From Methyloprofundus sedimenti (lineage in GTDB: Bacteria; Pseudomonadota; Gammaproteobacteria; Methylococcales; Methylomonadaceae), in NCBI RefSeq assembly GCF_002072955.1, contig NZ_LPUF01000001.1, positions 2,068,896 to 2,132,895 of the forward strand: a stretch of 64,000 nt of DNA, written 5' to 3'. Both the position numbers and the translations under genes were made by a program. Shown piece after piece: positions 38,261 through 46,199 of this stretch. Below the pieces are notes generated by a model. That model was not told where the DNA came from. It searched no databases and saw nothing but the letters and a program-made list of their open reading frames with translations. Numbering within the stretch: position 1 is the stretch's first letter; every line of letters begins with the position of its first letter.

Positions 38261-38292
38261 TAGCCCGACACTATGCCGGGCTATTTTTTTTT
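38261..38292 (+). terminator. Intrinsic terminator after the packaging operon
   Basis: TAGCCCG (38261-38267) pairs with CGGGCTA (38277-38283), followed by a run of nine T. A strong rho-independent terminator. Confidence 0.85.
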
Positions 38293-38308
38293 ATTCAGGA
38301 TATGACTA

Positions 38309-38404
38309 ATGAATGACGAGAACGTGAAGCCTTCACGACTGAATCGCAGACAAAAAAAACGATGGCAAAGGCAGCGCAAAAAACCGGCAAACCTTGAGCA
38401 ATGA
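38309..38404 (+). CDS. Basic microprotein (31 aa)
   Basis: A 31-residue, extremely basic peptide (RLNRRQKKRWQRQRKK) with AGGA nine bases before the ATG. Its stop overlaps the next start (ATGA). It could bind nucleic acid. Similar tiny basic ORFs occur in phages, but no family was recognised. Confidence 0.45.
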   Translation: MNDENVKPSRLNRRQKKRWQRQRKKPANLEQ

Positions 38405-38535
38405 ACTATTTAAAAGCACTCCGGCAGGCGATCGGGGGCGCTGTTGGTAGAGCAACTGGTCCGGCAGTGTCGGCCAAGAAAAAAGCCCCTGTAAATCCTG
38501 CGCCAGAGCCTAACCCACCTGTAGGCACGGTGTAA
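38401..38535 (+). CDS. Small Pro-rich microprotein (44 aa)
   Basis: A 44-residue frame (MNYLKALRQAIGGAVGRATG, then a Lys/Pro-rich tail ending PNPPVGTV). It is coupled to the previous microprotein by ATGA. The N-terminal half could be an amphipathic, glycine-rich helix. Function unknown. Confidence 0.45.
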   Translation: MNYLKALRQAIGGAVGRATGPAVSAKKKAPVNPAPEPNPPVGTV

Positions 38536-38651
38536 TCGGTTGAGGGTGCGTGTGGAACTTCTTAAGTGCTATAATGTCCTTTAAAGTCCATAGAATTATT
38601 ATTTATGTAATATTATGATAATGATCAGGTTAATGTTACATGGGGGTGAAT

Positions 38652-39212
38652 ATGTATTCTGAAGAACGTACAGCACAAATGGCAGCCTATTTTCTCTCTA
38701 AAAAAGGCTTGCAGATGGCATATATAAAGCTAATTAAATTACTCTATTTAGCTGATAGAGCCGCTCTACTAAAATGGGGAGAGTCAATAACAGGGGATTG
38801 TTTTGTATCGATGCCACAGGGTCCTGTTTTATCCCAAACTTATGACTTAATCAAAGGTGCAAGCTTTTCATCTAATGATGGCTGGGATTACTGGATTAGG
38901 GATGAAAAAAATTATGAAGTTTCATTAAGACAGGAAAATGTAATCAGGGATAATTTTGATGAGCTTAGTGATGCTGAACTTGAAATATTAGATGATGTTT
39001 TATTAGAGTTTGGCAACATGGAAAAGTTTGATATTGTTAAATATACTCATGATCATTGTGCTGAATGGGAAAACCCCAATGGCAGCTCCTACCCTATAAA
39101 GCCAGAGACTATATTTCGAGCACTGGGAAAAAATGAAGATGAAGTGAATGCACTAGTGCATCATAACCACACTCAACAGCAACTTGATTCAGTTATTAAT
39201 CAATTGAAGTGA
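38652..39212 (+). CDS. Panacea-domain (SocA/DUF4065-like) putative antitoxin
   Basis: A 186-residue protein with the Panacea/SocA-like fold signature: AAYFLSKKGLQMAYIKLIKLLYLADRAAL, FVSMPQGPVLSQTYDLI, and a C-terminal helix with LGKNEDEV. ATG 38652 is preferred (GGGGG upstream). Panacea domains are antitoxins for many unrelated toxins and are enriched in mobile elements. It overlaps the following small gene by 4 bases, as toxin-antitoxin pairs do. Confidence 0.8.
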   Translation: MYSEERTAQMAAYFLSKKGLQMAYIKLIKLLYLADRAALLKWGESITGDCFVSMPQGPVLSQTYDLIKGASFSSNDGWDYWIRDEKNYEVSLRQENVIRDNFDELSDAELEILDDVLLEFGNMEKFDIVKYTHDHCAEWENPNGSSYPIKPETIFRALGKNEDEVNALVHHNHTQQQLDSVINQLK

Positions 39213-39610
39213 ATAATACTCAAGTGCTGCGCAAAGGAACCATACTTATTCCTACAGGCCCTTGTGATCACCTCCATGTTATCTGCAATAATCCAGTTTT
39301 TTACCCATACCTTGTGAAGGAGTGTGTTCTAGCGGTTAATATAAGTACAGTTAATGCTCTAATTGATTACGACAATACCTGTATATTAAAAATAGGCGAA
39401 CACCCTTTTATAAAACACGATAGTTATATTCTTTATAGAAAAGCTGATATTTTTGGAGTGAATTCCATATCAAGAAACATTGATGATGGGTCGTTTTCTA
39501 CTCACCAACCATTTGATGATAATACTTTTGAAAAGATATTAGCTGGATTTGCAATTTCTAAAGAAGTAAGACCAAAAATTAAGTCTTTTTATAATAAATT
39601 TTGTATTTAA
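39209..39610 (+). CDS. Panacea-linked small protein, candidate toxin
   Basis: A 133-residue protein with a GTG start inside the stop of the Panacea gene (GTGA). The N-terminal half reads like a small beta-barrel (GTILIPTGPCDHLHVICNNP, CVLAVNISTV, YILYRKADIFGV), loosely like PemK/MazF-type SH3 barrels. The C-terminal half is helical. No family is assigned with confidence. The arrangement suggests it is the partner neutralised by the Panacea protein. Confidence 0.55.
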   Translation: MNNTQVLRKGTILIPTGPCDHLHVICNNPVFYPYLVKECVLAVNISTVNALIDYDNTCILKIGEHPFIKHDSYILYRKADIFGVNSISRNIDDGSFSTHQPFDDNTFEKILAGFAISKEVRPKIKSFYNKFCI

Positions 39611-39697
39611 CAGTGAGTTTCTAATTTCCTGGTACTTATGAGTATTAAAAAAATTCTATTTAATTTTTAATAAAAATACAGGTGACTTTAATCACTT

Positions 39698-39717
39698 GGC
39701 GGTACATTTGGCGGTAC
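39698..39717 (+). repeat. Two GGCGGTAC octamers at the right end of the element
   Basis: Copies at 39698-39705 and 39710-39717 have the same 12-base spacing as the direct pair before int. They are probably the right-arm binding sites for the integrase or its accessory factor. Confidence 0.6.
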
Positions 39718-39779
39718 ATTGAATTTATATTTTTTATAAGTAACTGATTAATATAATATATAAGGCTCTATTCAAGACA

Positions 39780-39799
39780 GGCCATCGCACCAATAGAAA
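39780..39799 (+). repeat. Right attachment site repeat (attR)
   Basis: GGCCATCGCACCAATAGAAA matches the left site with one G missing. It marks the right end of the satellite, and the sequence just beyond it resembles the satellite's own left end. Confidence 0.82.
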
Positions 39800-40140
39800 T
39801 ACCGGTACAGTCCGGAGAAGTCCAGAAAGCCCACGCCAAATAAGGCCTTGGGCTTTTTTTATGTCCGCTAGTGTCCGAGGAAAACCATTGACAACCGCGC
39901 CTTATTGGCGGTACTTATTTTAAAGATAGGAAAAAGTACCGCCAGGTACCGCCAATATGACTTTATCAAGTACCGCCATAAAAGCCGCAAAGCCACAGGA
40001 ATGCTGTATAGGCTTGCTATTGAAATGGCATGTATTTATTAATTCTTAAGAGTTGTAGTAAATACTTTAGGCTTGATTATCGAATTTTTAGCAAGCGAAA
40101 AGCTTTAGCTATTGGGGCTTATCCTGATATTTAGTGGTTT
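39800..40140 (+). pseudogene. Left end and integrase remnant of a second, related element
   Basis: From 39800 the sequence repeats the satellite's left end: terminator copy at 39826-39860 and octamers at 39907-39914, 39936-39943, 39946-39953 and 39970-39977. An integrase start at 39958 then reads MTLSSTAIKAAKPQ. The integrase then decays by indels and stops; homology to the intact int fades near 40130. This is the trace of a second island that sat in tandem at the same tRNA. Confidence 0.85.
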
Positions 40141-40383
40141 GCTAATAGTTGTCGCGCCATATAAAAAAAGAAGCTTTCCGTGCCTTTCTGATTATATTGA
40201 GTGGCAAACAAATGAAATAGGGAGAAATCATTTACTAATCAAGTATATCGACAGGGGGATGGATTTTCTTTTTAATGCAGGAAATATTTGGTTGCTACTC
40301 TTCTGATGAGTTGGTGAATTTACAGGAAACAGCATTGGGAAGTATCGTCCACATACAATTATAAGAGCTCAGTTACATTGTGT
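40141..40383. other. Remnant DNA between tandem island and bpt
   Basis: About 240 bases after the integrase remnant. A 64-codon frame here has no recognised family and lies in decayed island DNA. Nothing else is seen. Confidence 0.35.
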
Positions 40384-41091
40384 TTACGGTATTAGTCGCC
40401 ACTGATTATCAAGTAGCCCTTGCAGAGGTTGATAGTTGATTTTATAGGACATTTTTTGGCAGCTTTCTATCCAGTAACCCAGATAAAGCCAGTCTAACCC
40501 AAGTGATTTGGCGTATTCTATTTGCCAAAGTACAGCATATACTCCGAGGCTTCGAGCTGAAAACTTAGGGTCAAAAAAAGTATACACAGCGGATAGGGCA
40601 TTATCAAGCAGATCAATTACGGCGACACCAGCTAGTTCATTATTGCAGGAAAACTCGACAAACAGAGTATTACACCAGTCACTACTTAAAAAATTAATAT
40701 AGTTTTCTTCAGTGGTATTAGCCATGTCACCACCAGTGTGACGGCTTAATTGATAAAGTTGATAGAGGTCATAATGCGCTTGTTCATATTTAGCGGGTTT
40801 GATTTTAGCTTCAATATCAGTGTTCTTTTTTAAGGTTCTGCGCTGCTGTCGAGATAGTTGGAAATCTTCTACAGCTAGGCGTGCCGGAATACATTTTTTA
40901 CAAGTAGCGCAGTAGGGTTTATAGGCATAATCACCGCTACGTCGAAATCCCTGGCTAATCAGCTGGGAATAAATATCGGTATTTACTGAAAAATCCGGGT
41001 GTATATAAGCGAATTGTGCGCTGTGATCCGCTAAATAACTGCATTTATGCGGCTTATCAAGATATAAAGGAATAGAAATCATGTTTGCCAT
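40384..41091 (-). CDS. bpt: Aspartate/glutamate leucyltransferase (arginyltransferase family)
   Basis: A 235-residue Bpt/Ate-family aminoacyl-tRNA-protein transferase of the N-end rule pathway. It carries the N-terminal Cys cluster region (YCATCKKCIPARLAV) and FRRSGDYAYKPYC. The C-terminal GNAT-like half shows GVAVIDLLDNALSAVYTFFDP, SLGVYAVLWQIEYAKSLGL and YLGYWIESCQKMSYK. In gammaproteobacteria it lies downstream of aat, here overlapping it by 13 bases, so the two transferases are co-expressed. Confidence 0.93.
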   Translation of the reverse strand: MANMISIPLYLDKPHKCSYLADHSAQFAYIHPDFSVNTDIYSQLISQGFRRSGDYAYKPYCATCKKCIPARLAVEDFQLSRQQRRTLKKNTDIEAKIKPAKYEQAHYDLYQLYQLSRHTGGDMANTTEENYINFLSSDWCNTLFVEFSCNNELAGVAVIDLLDNALSAVYTFFDPKFSARSLGVYAVLWQIEYAKSLGLDWLYLGYWIESCQKMSYKINYQPLQGLLDNQWRLIP

Positions 41092-41768
41092 GCATGAACC
41101 GCAGGTTTACGTTGCTTATAAAGTTGCAGTAATGAGCAAAACCGGGTGCGTCTAATTTCTTCTGCGCCCATGCTGACCAGGTGTTGGGTGTGAACCTGAC
41201 AATCGATCAGCTGAAAGTCCCATAATGAAAGTTGCTGAATAAGGCTGACAAAAGCCACTTTTGAGGCATCAGTTTTGCTATGAAACATGGATTCGCCAAA
41301 AAATACCTGACCAATAGCTATCCCATATAAGCCACCTACTAGCTTATTATCATGCCATGCCTCCACTGAATGAGCGTAGCCTTCATCATGTAAGCGTATA
41401 TAAGCCACTTGCATTTCAGCCGTTAGCCAGGTGCCCGATTCTTGTGATCTAGGCGCTGCACAGGCTTTGATTACTTCGGTAAACGCAGTATCAAAGCTGA
41501 TTTTGAAGTCTTGTTTGCGTAGAGTTTTTTGCAAGCTCCTGGAAATATGTAATTGTTTAGGAAAAATAACTAACCTGGGGTCGGGTGACCACCATAAAAT
41601 AGGGTCTTCATTACTATACCAGGGAAAAATTCCCTGGCTATATGCGTTAATAATTCGCTGGGTTGATAGGCAGCCGCCCACGGCTAACAAACCATCTGGA
41701 TCGCGTAAAGCGAGGTGAGTTGATGGGAAGTCCTGATTCGCAAAGTTTGGGTCAAGAAGTGTTAACAT
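41079..41768 (-). CDS. aat: Leucyl/phenylalanyl-tRNA-protein transferase
   Basis: Adds Leu or Phe to N-terminal Arg/Lys of proteins, marking them for ClpAP. It has 229 residues from the ATG at 41768. The frame extends upstream to 41870, but that part encodes a hydrophobic stretch foreign to the family. Motifs include LLAVGGCLSTQRIINAYSQG, IFPWYSNEDPILWWSPDPR, YIRLHDEGYAHSVEAW, GGLYGIAIGQVFFGESMFH and LIDCQVHTQHLVSMGAEEI. bpt follows with overlap. Confidence 0.95.
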   Translation of the reverse strand: MLTLLDPNFANQDFPSTHLALRDPDGLLAVGGCLSTQRIINAYSQGIFPWYSNEDPILWWSPDPRLVIFPKQLHISRSLQKTLRKQDFKISFDTAFTEVIKACAAPRSQESGTWLTAEMQVAYIRLHDEGYAHSVEAWHDNKLVGGLYGIAIGQVFFGESMFHSKTDASKVAFVSLIQQLSLWDFQLIDCQVHTQHLVSMGAEEIRRTRFCSLLQLYKQRKPAVHAWQT

Positions 41769-42028
41769 GATTAAGGGTATTAGAAATAATACAAGTATTA
41801 TAAAGGAATAATGACTAGATGTAGAAAGAGGAGCAAGGAAAGTTGTTGATTTAAGCTTTGTTAGCCACAAGATAGTTGACTAATGAGAATAACTTCTATT
41901 CCCTGATCCCCCACTATCTCCTCCTGCAACAGCGTATTTTTTCCTTTTTTATTTGAATAACTGCTTTTTCCAGGATAAGTAAGAAAAAAAGGATTTTTTT
42001 TTTGGAATATGCTATATTCAATACCATT

Positions 42029-42047
42029 AATGAGAATGATTATTAAT
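42029..42047. promoter_or_regulatory. Fur box upstream of feoA
   Basis: AATGAGAATGATTATTAAT closely matches the 19-bp Fur consensus (GATAATGATAATCATTATC), especially the central GAATGATTAT. It ends 33 bases before feoA, where iron-loaded Fur would block the promoter. Assignment is by consensus and gene context. Confidence 0.75.
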
Positions 42048-42080
42048 TAGATAGGTGTTTACTCTTAATTGGAGAAGTAA

Positions 42081-42323
42081 ATGGATATGAGAATATTTGA
42101 TTTAAAAGATATGGCTATAGGCGATAAAGGGCGAGTTACAGGTTTTAGCAAGCAAGGCAGAGCGTATAGAAAGCGTTTGTTGGCAATGGGCTTAACTCCA
42201 GGGACCGAGTTTTCTATCGTACGTTATGCTCCAATGGGTGATCCGGTGGAAATTGCCCTGAGAGGTTTTTCTTTGACTTTACGTAAAAATGAAGCCGATA
42301 TTTTAAGTATAGAGAAGGTTTGA
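42081..42323 (+). CDS. feoA: Ferrous iron transport protein A
   Basis: An 80-residue SH3-like cytosolic protein that assists FeoB. Family blocks are GDKGRVTGFSKQGRAYRKRLLAMGLTPGTEF and GDPVEIALRGFSLTLRKNEADILSIE. A ribosome site TGGAG is at good distance. The stop overlaps the feoB start. Likely Fur-controlled through the box just upstream. Confidence 0.95.
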   Translation: MDMRIFDLKDMAIGDKGRVTGFSKQGRAYRKRLLAMGLTPGTEFSIVRYAPMGDPVEIALRGFSLTLRKNEADILSIEKV

Positions 42324-44635
42324 TGCAGATTGATTATACAGTCGCTGTTGTCGGCAATCCTAACTGTGGTAAGACGACACTTTTTAATGCGTTAACGGGC
42401 GCACGTCAGCACGTTGGCAATTGGCCTGGCGTGACTGTAGAGAAGAAAACCGGCGAGTATACGCATGAAGAGAAGCAGGTTGAAGTTGTCGATTTACCAG
42501 GTACTTATTCTTTAGAAGCCGATAATGATATTTCTCTGGATGAGCGTGTTGCCAGAGATTTCGTAGCTGCTAAAGAAGCAGATTTAATTATTAATATTCT
42601 GGATGCGTCTAATATTGAGCGTAATTTGTATTTAACTTCTCAGTTAATAGAAATGCGTGTGCCGATGATTATTGTGCTGAATATGATGGATGTCGTTGCA
42701 CAGCGTGGCCTGGAAATTGATATCGAGCAATTGGCTGAGCAGGTCGCATGTCCAGTTGTCGCCATTTCTGCTTCTATGCGTCAGGGTATCAAAGAGCTGA
42801 AAACGAGTATTAACCTTGCTGCTTTTAAAAAGCCTGTTCCGCATTTAGATATTGAGTATCATCCAGAAATCGAAAAGGCAATTTATACTTTAACTGTTGC
42901 TTTGCAACAAAAAGCCATTGAGCACCATTGTGATACACGCTGGTTAGCGATACGTTTATTAGAAAGAGATACTTTGGCTCGGAAAATTGCTGGCAGCGAG
43001 CTCATTCATCAGGCAGAGGTGCTGGAGCAGGCGATTGAAGATGCAACTGACGATGAAGTAGATATTTTAGCCGCTGATGCGCGTTATGGTTTTGTTAATA
43101 AAATGACGCAGAGTTGTGTTAATAAAATAAATGAAGTTAGTCGGGGTATGACTAATAAAATCGATCAATGGGTTTTGAATCGTTATTTAGGTATCCCCAT
43201 TTTTCTGTTAGTCATGTATTTGATGTTTATGATCACTATTAATATAGGTAGCGCCTTTATTGATTTTTTTGATCAAGTTGCCGGAAGCGTGTTTGTTGAT
43301 GGTTTTGCAGTGCTATTAAACGCTCTGTCATTGCCTGAATGGTTTGTGGTTTTATTAGCAAGTGGCGCAGGAGGAGGTGTGCAGGTTGTTGCTACTTTTA
43401 TTCCTATTATTGGCTTTTTGTTTCTGGTCTTATCCTTACTGGAGGATTCAGGTTATATGGCGCGTGCAGCGTTTGTTGTTGATCGTTTTATGCGTATGAT
43501 CGGGTTGCCCGGTAAATCTTTTGTACCGATGATAGTTGGCTTTGGCTGTAATGTCCCTGCGATTATGGCTACCCGTACCCTGGAAAGCCAGCGAGACAGG
43601 ATATTAACCAATATTATGAACCCTTTTATGTCTTGCGGGGCGCGCTTACCGGTTTATGCTTTATTTGCAGCCGCATTTTTTCCCGTAGGTGGGCAGAACC
43701 TGGTGTTTGCCTTGTATGTTTTTGGTATTATGGTGGCGGTTTTTACCGGTTTAATTATGCGTCATACCTTGTTTAAAGGTGAATCTACACCTTTTATTAT
43801 GGAGTTGCCGAATTATCATTTACCCACTTTGCAAAGTATTGCTATTCGCACATGGGATCGTTTAAAAACTTTTCTGGTTAATGCGGGTAAAGTTATTGTA
43901 CCCATGGTTCTGGTTCTGAATTTTTTGAATTCTTTAGGTATCGATGGTAGTTTTGGTAAGGAAAACACGCAAAAATCTGTGTTGAGTGAAATAGGACGTA
44001 CCTTAGTACCCGTATTTCAACCTATGGGTATCCGTGAAGATAACTGGCCTGCAACGGTAGGTATTTTTACTGGAATTCTGGCAAAAGAAGCTGTCGTTGG
44101 TACGCTGGATGCTTTATACACTCAACTGGCTTTAGAAGGCGTAGAACAAGAACCAACAGTTTTTGATTTTCAACAAAGCTTGATTGATGCGGCGCTGACT
44201 ATTCCAGAAAATTTGGCTGCTGTTGCAGATAATTTGCTCGATCCATTAGGGCTTAATATTGGTAATGTAGGTGATATGCAATCTGCTGCAGAAGAGCAGG
44301 AAGTGAGTCATGGCACCTTTGGGGAAATGCAGGCGCGTTTTGATGGTCAGGCGGGTGCCTTTGCGTATTTATTATTTATCCTGCTGTATGCGCCCTGTGT
44401 CGCGGCAACAGCTGCAATTCAACGTGAAACAGGCACTAAGTGGACGATATTTGTTGTTTCATGGACTACAGGTATTGCCTATATGACAGCAACTATCTTC
44501 TATCAACTGGCTACCTTTACACAGCACAGAGAGGCTTCTTTATTCTGGGTTATTGGCTTATTAATGTGCTTTTCTGGAGTAATATTTGCTTTTTGGATAG
44601 CGGGAAGGACTGAGCTAAGGGGGAAAACAGCATGA
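42323..44635 (+). CDS. feoB: Ferrous iron transporter FeoB
   Basis: A 770-residue inner-membrane Fe(II) permease with an N-terminal G-protein domain: G1 GNPNCGKTT (from residue 11), G3 DLPG, and G4 LNMMD. A helical domain follows, then a polytopic membrane part with the two Gate motifs, including GFGCNVPAIMATRTLE and PFMSCGARLPVYALFAAAFF. The start ATG at 42323 overlaps the feoA stop; the preceding TTG is less likely. feoC overlaps its end. Confidence 0.96.
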   Translation: MQIDYTVAVVGNPNCGKTTLFNALTGARQHVGNWPGVTVEKKTGEYTHEEKQVEVVDLPGTYSLEADNDISLDERVARDFVAAKEADLIINILDASNIERNLYLTSQLIEMRVPMIIVLNMMDVVAQRGLEIDIEQLAEQVACPVVAISASMRQGIKELKTSINLAAFKKPVPHLDIEYHPEIEKAIYTLTVALQQKAIEHHCDTRWLAIRLLERDTLARKIAGSELIHQAEVLEQAIEDATDDEVDILAADARYGFVNKMTQSCVNKINEVSRGMTNKIDQWVLNRYLGIPIFLLVMYLMFMITINIGSAFIDFFDQVAGSVFVDGFAVLLNALSLPEWFVVLLASGAGGGVQVVATFIPIIGFLFLVLSLLEDSGYMARAAFVVDRFMRMIGLPGKSFVPMIVGFGCNVPAIMATRTLESQRDRILTNIMNPFMSCGARLPVYALFAAAFFPVGGQNLVFALYVFGIMVAVFTGLIMRHTLFKGESTPFIMELPNYHLPTLQSIAIRTWDRLKTFLVNAGKVIVPMVLVLNFLNSLGIDGSFGKENTQKSVLSEIGRTLVPVFQPMGIREDNWPATVGIFTGILAKEAVVGTLDALYTQLALEGVEQEPTVFDFQQSLIDAALTIPENLAAVADNLLDPLGLNIGNVGDMQSAAEEQEVSHGTFGEMQARFDGQAGAFAYLLFILLYAPCVAATAAIQRETGTKWTIFVVSWTTGIAYMTATIFYQLATFTQHREASLFWVIGLLMCFSGVIFAFWIAGRTELRGKTA

Positions 44636-44859
44636 TTTTATCTGAGTTGCGTGATTATTTAAAACAACAGCAGCGACTTTCTTTGCTCGAGATGGCTAAT
44701 CATTTTGATATTGAGGCAGATGCTTTACGCGGTATGTTACTTAAATGGATTAGTAAAGGTAAAGTTAGACAATTGGATAAAGGATCTGCCTGTGGTACAG
44801 GTTGTTGTAAATGTGACCCTGCAATGACCGAGCTTTATGAGTGGGTGGATAAAGTTTAG
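44632..44859 (+). CDS. feoC: FeoC-like winged-helix protein
   Basis: A 75-residue FeoC: a winged helix (LSELRDYLKQQQRLSLLEMAN, DALRGMLLKWISKGKVRQL) with a wing carrying four cysteines (CGTGCCKC), the family's Fe-S or redox-sensitive loop. It overlaps the feoB stop by 4 bases. FeoC tunes FeoB stability in relatives. Confidence 0.92.
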   Translation: MILSELRDYLKQQQRLSLLEMANHFDIEADALRGMLLKWISKGKVRQLDKGSACGTGCCKCDPAMTELYEWVDKV

Positions 44860-45018
44860 AGTTCTTTCATCCATATGATAATTTCAAATGCGTAAGCCAG
44901 CTCTGCTGGGGGACTAGTAAAGTTTTACAATTACGGGAATCGTCGTGAGTCTCCTTATCCGTGAACCTCTTAAAGTTCAATAGATAAGGAAACAAACGAT
45001 GAATACCTCATATAATTT
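44860..45018 (+). other. Probable left end of a decayed IS200/IS605 element
   Basis: After feoC there is a hairpin-forming stretch (CCTTATC ... GATAAGG, within about 44952-44988), then GGAAACAAACG and an ATG at 44999 (MNTSYNL) cut off by the IS1595 remnant. The matching transposase C-terminus resumes at 45767, so this is probably the start of tnpA. Confidence 0.4.
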
Positions 45019-45763
45019 GGCTATGCACCGTTAAGTATTGAAAATCACCCAGAGCGGAATGTAACATTGCTCAGGTGTTAGATTGTGGTTCCGACCCATA
45101 ATTCTGCACCAAACCAAATAATTAGGTAAATCCTTGGTTGCTACACCATGACTGCAGTCTAGCCATGCTTTAAAGTGGTGGTATGCATTTTCATTTTATA
45201 TATTGATGGGCCTCTTTAGTAATTCGGCTGCCCTTGACGCATATTAACGATTTTATGAGATACTTTTCAGCTTTACAAAATGCACCATAAGTTGGATTGC
45301 CATCACTCACAATGAGAGCATCCTGGTCTAGCATTAGCTTAAACCTAGAAATATCAGTTGAGCACGGATTTTTAGAAAATCTGAGTGTGAAAGACACTGC
45401 ACTGTACGCAGGTAATGGCCCGTAACCCTTGGCAAGAGCTGTAACGCAGTATTTCGTGCTCAGGTTTATCCTCAAAACTGTGAAGCGGAGTAGAGTCACT
45501 CAACAGGTGACAAGCATTTACGATCATTATATTTTTATTCAGTCACTTATAATGTTTTATAGCGGTCAACTGCGGTTTCTAGGTTTAAATGAGTATCAAG
45601 AACAATTTTGCTTATTGGGCTATTGCCTGTTGCAAAATCTACTGTTTGTTTTGAATGATCACGAGCAATTAGAATGCAAACTTGCTCATCAGAAATTCCC
45701 CCGCTTAGTCGCACAGCCCCTTTTTCTAGCTAGATAAAATCCACATTTAACAGTGACATAGCC
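45019..45763 (-). mobile_element. Decayed IS1595-family copy, internally deleted
   Basis: The left end GGCTATGCACCGTTAAGTATTG (one base lost) and the right end ..AACAGTGACATAGCC match the intact IS1595 at 31468. About half of the transposase is deleted, and the rest has frameshifts. A 242-bp MITE is inserted in it (45343-45584). No clean 8-bp target duplication remains. Confidence 0.85.
45343..45584. mobile_element. 242-bp MITE with TTAA target duplication
   Basis: Terminal inverted repeats read ACCTAGAAA-TAT-CAGTTGA on the left and ACCTAGAAA-CCG-CAGTTGA inward from the right. TTAA flanks both sides (45339-45342 and 45585-45588). The intact IS1595 copy shows the uninterrupted target (CTTTAAATG). 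It encodes no transposase. CCTAG-type ends and TTAA targets suggest an IS1380-like parent, which is an inference. Confidence 0.8.
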
Positions 45764-45766
45764 TAT

Positions 45767-46022
45767 TTTAATCTCGATTCCTCCCAAATATTCAGTGTCA
45801 CAGGTTGTTGTATTTATTAAAGGGCAATGTGCTATATCGATTACCCGAACCTATATGGGGCGAAGCAAGAATTTTACAGGGCAGAGTTTCTGGGCAAGAG
45901 GTTACTATTTTTCCATAGTGGATAGAAATGAGAAAACGGTGAGAAATTATATTAAGCATCAGGAAGACGAGGATAAGCGAATAGGTCGATTCGATTTAAA
46001 TAAAGCTACTTACCACCTTTAG
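45767..46022 (+). pseudogene. tnpA: IS200/IS605 transposase TnpA, C-terminal fragment
   Basis: Reads ISIPPKYSVSQVVVFIKG, then FTGQSFWARGYYFSIVDRN, then TVRNYIKHQEDEDKR, the typical C-terminal half of Y1-type TnpA (the FWARGYY and VRNYIxxQE landmarks). The N-terminal half with HUH is missing. The break coincides with the end of the decayed IS1595, which therefore inserted into this gene. Confidence 0.8.
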
Positions 46023-46199
46023 TTGGTAAATGAATTAACCCACTTCGAGCGGTTCACGATTACAAGCCTCCTGCTTGGCCGAAGGTATTTGACTTAATCA
46101 GCTGGAGTAAAAAAGCGTCGGCGTTTTTAGCACGCTCTCTTAACTAAAACAGAAAACTGGGCTAAGCTAACATCATTATCTAAATAATAGGGAATCTTA

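Larger units (their letters stand above)
38155..38308 (+). other. Intergenic region with a possible 26-codon frame
   Basis: A frame at 38180-38260 (MTTKFMQSFRDGCMDPLPSL...) could be a tiny peptide, but its 3' half is also the stem of a hairpin (38225-38252). No ribosome site supports it strongly. Confidence 0.25.
27379..39799. mobile_element. Integrated phage-satellite-like element (~12.4 kb)
   Basis: Bounded by direct repeats at the tRNA-Leu 3' end and 39780-39799, with a P4-type integrase just inside the left end. Gene order is int, small regulator, alpA, Ash/Icd-like gene, small ORFs, primase, DUF3987 protein, iteron origin, TerS, three unknowns, S49 protease, microproteins, then a Panacea-domain pair. 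This int-alpA-primase-ori-terS logic matches Gram-negative phage-inducible chromosomal islands (PICIs). No structural, lysis or large-terminase genes are present, so it would need a helper phage. An IS1595 copy disrupts its primase. Confidence 0.8.

Noticed and set aside
40112-40306. A 64-codon open frame after the second integrase remnant
   Set aside because: It overlaps the decayed integrase and has no family or ribosome-site support.
45191-45499. A 102-codon minus-strand open frame
   Set aside because: It joins MITE sequence to a piece of the decayed IS1595 transposase; a chance fusion.
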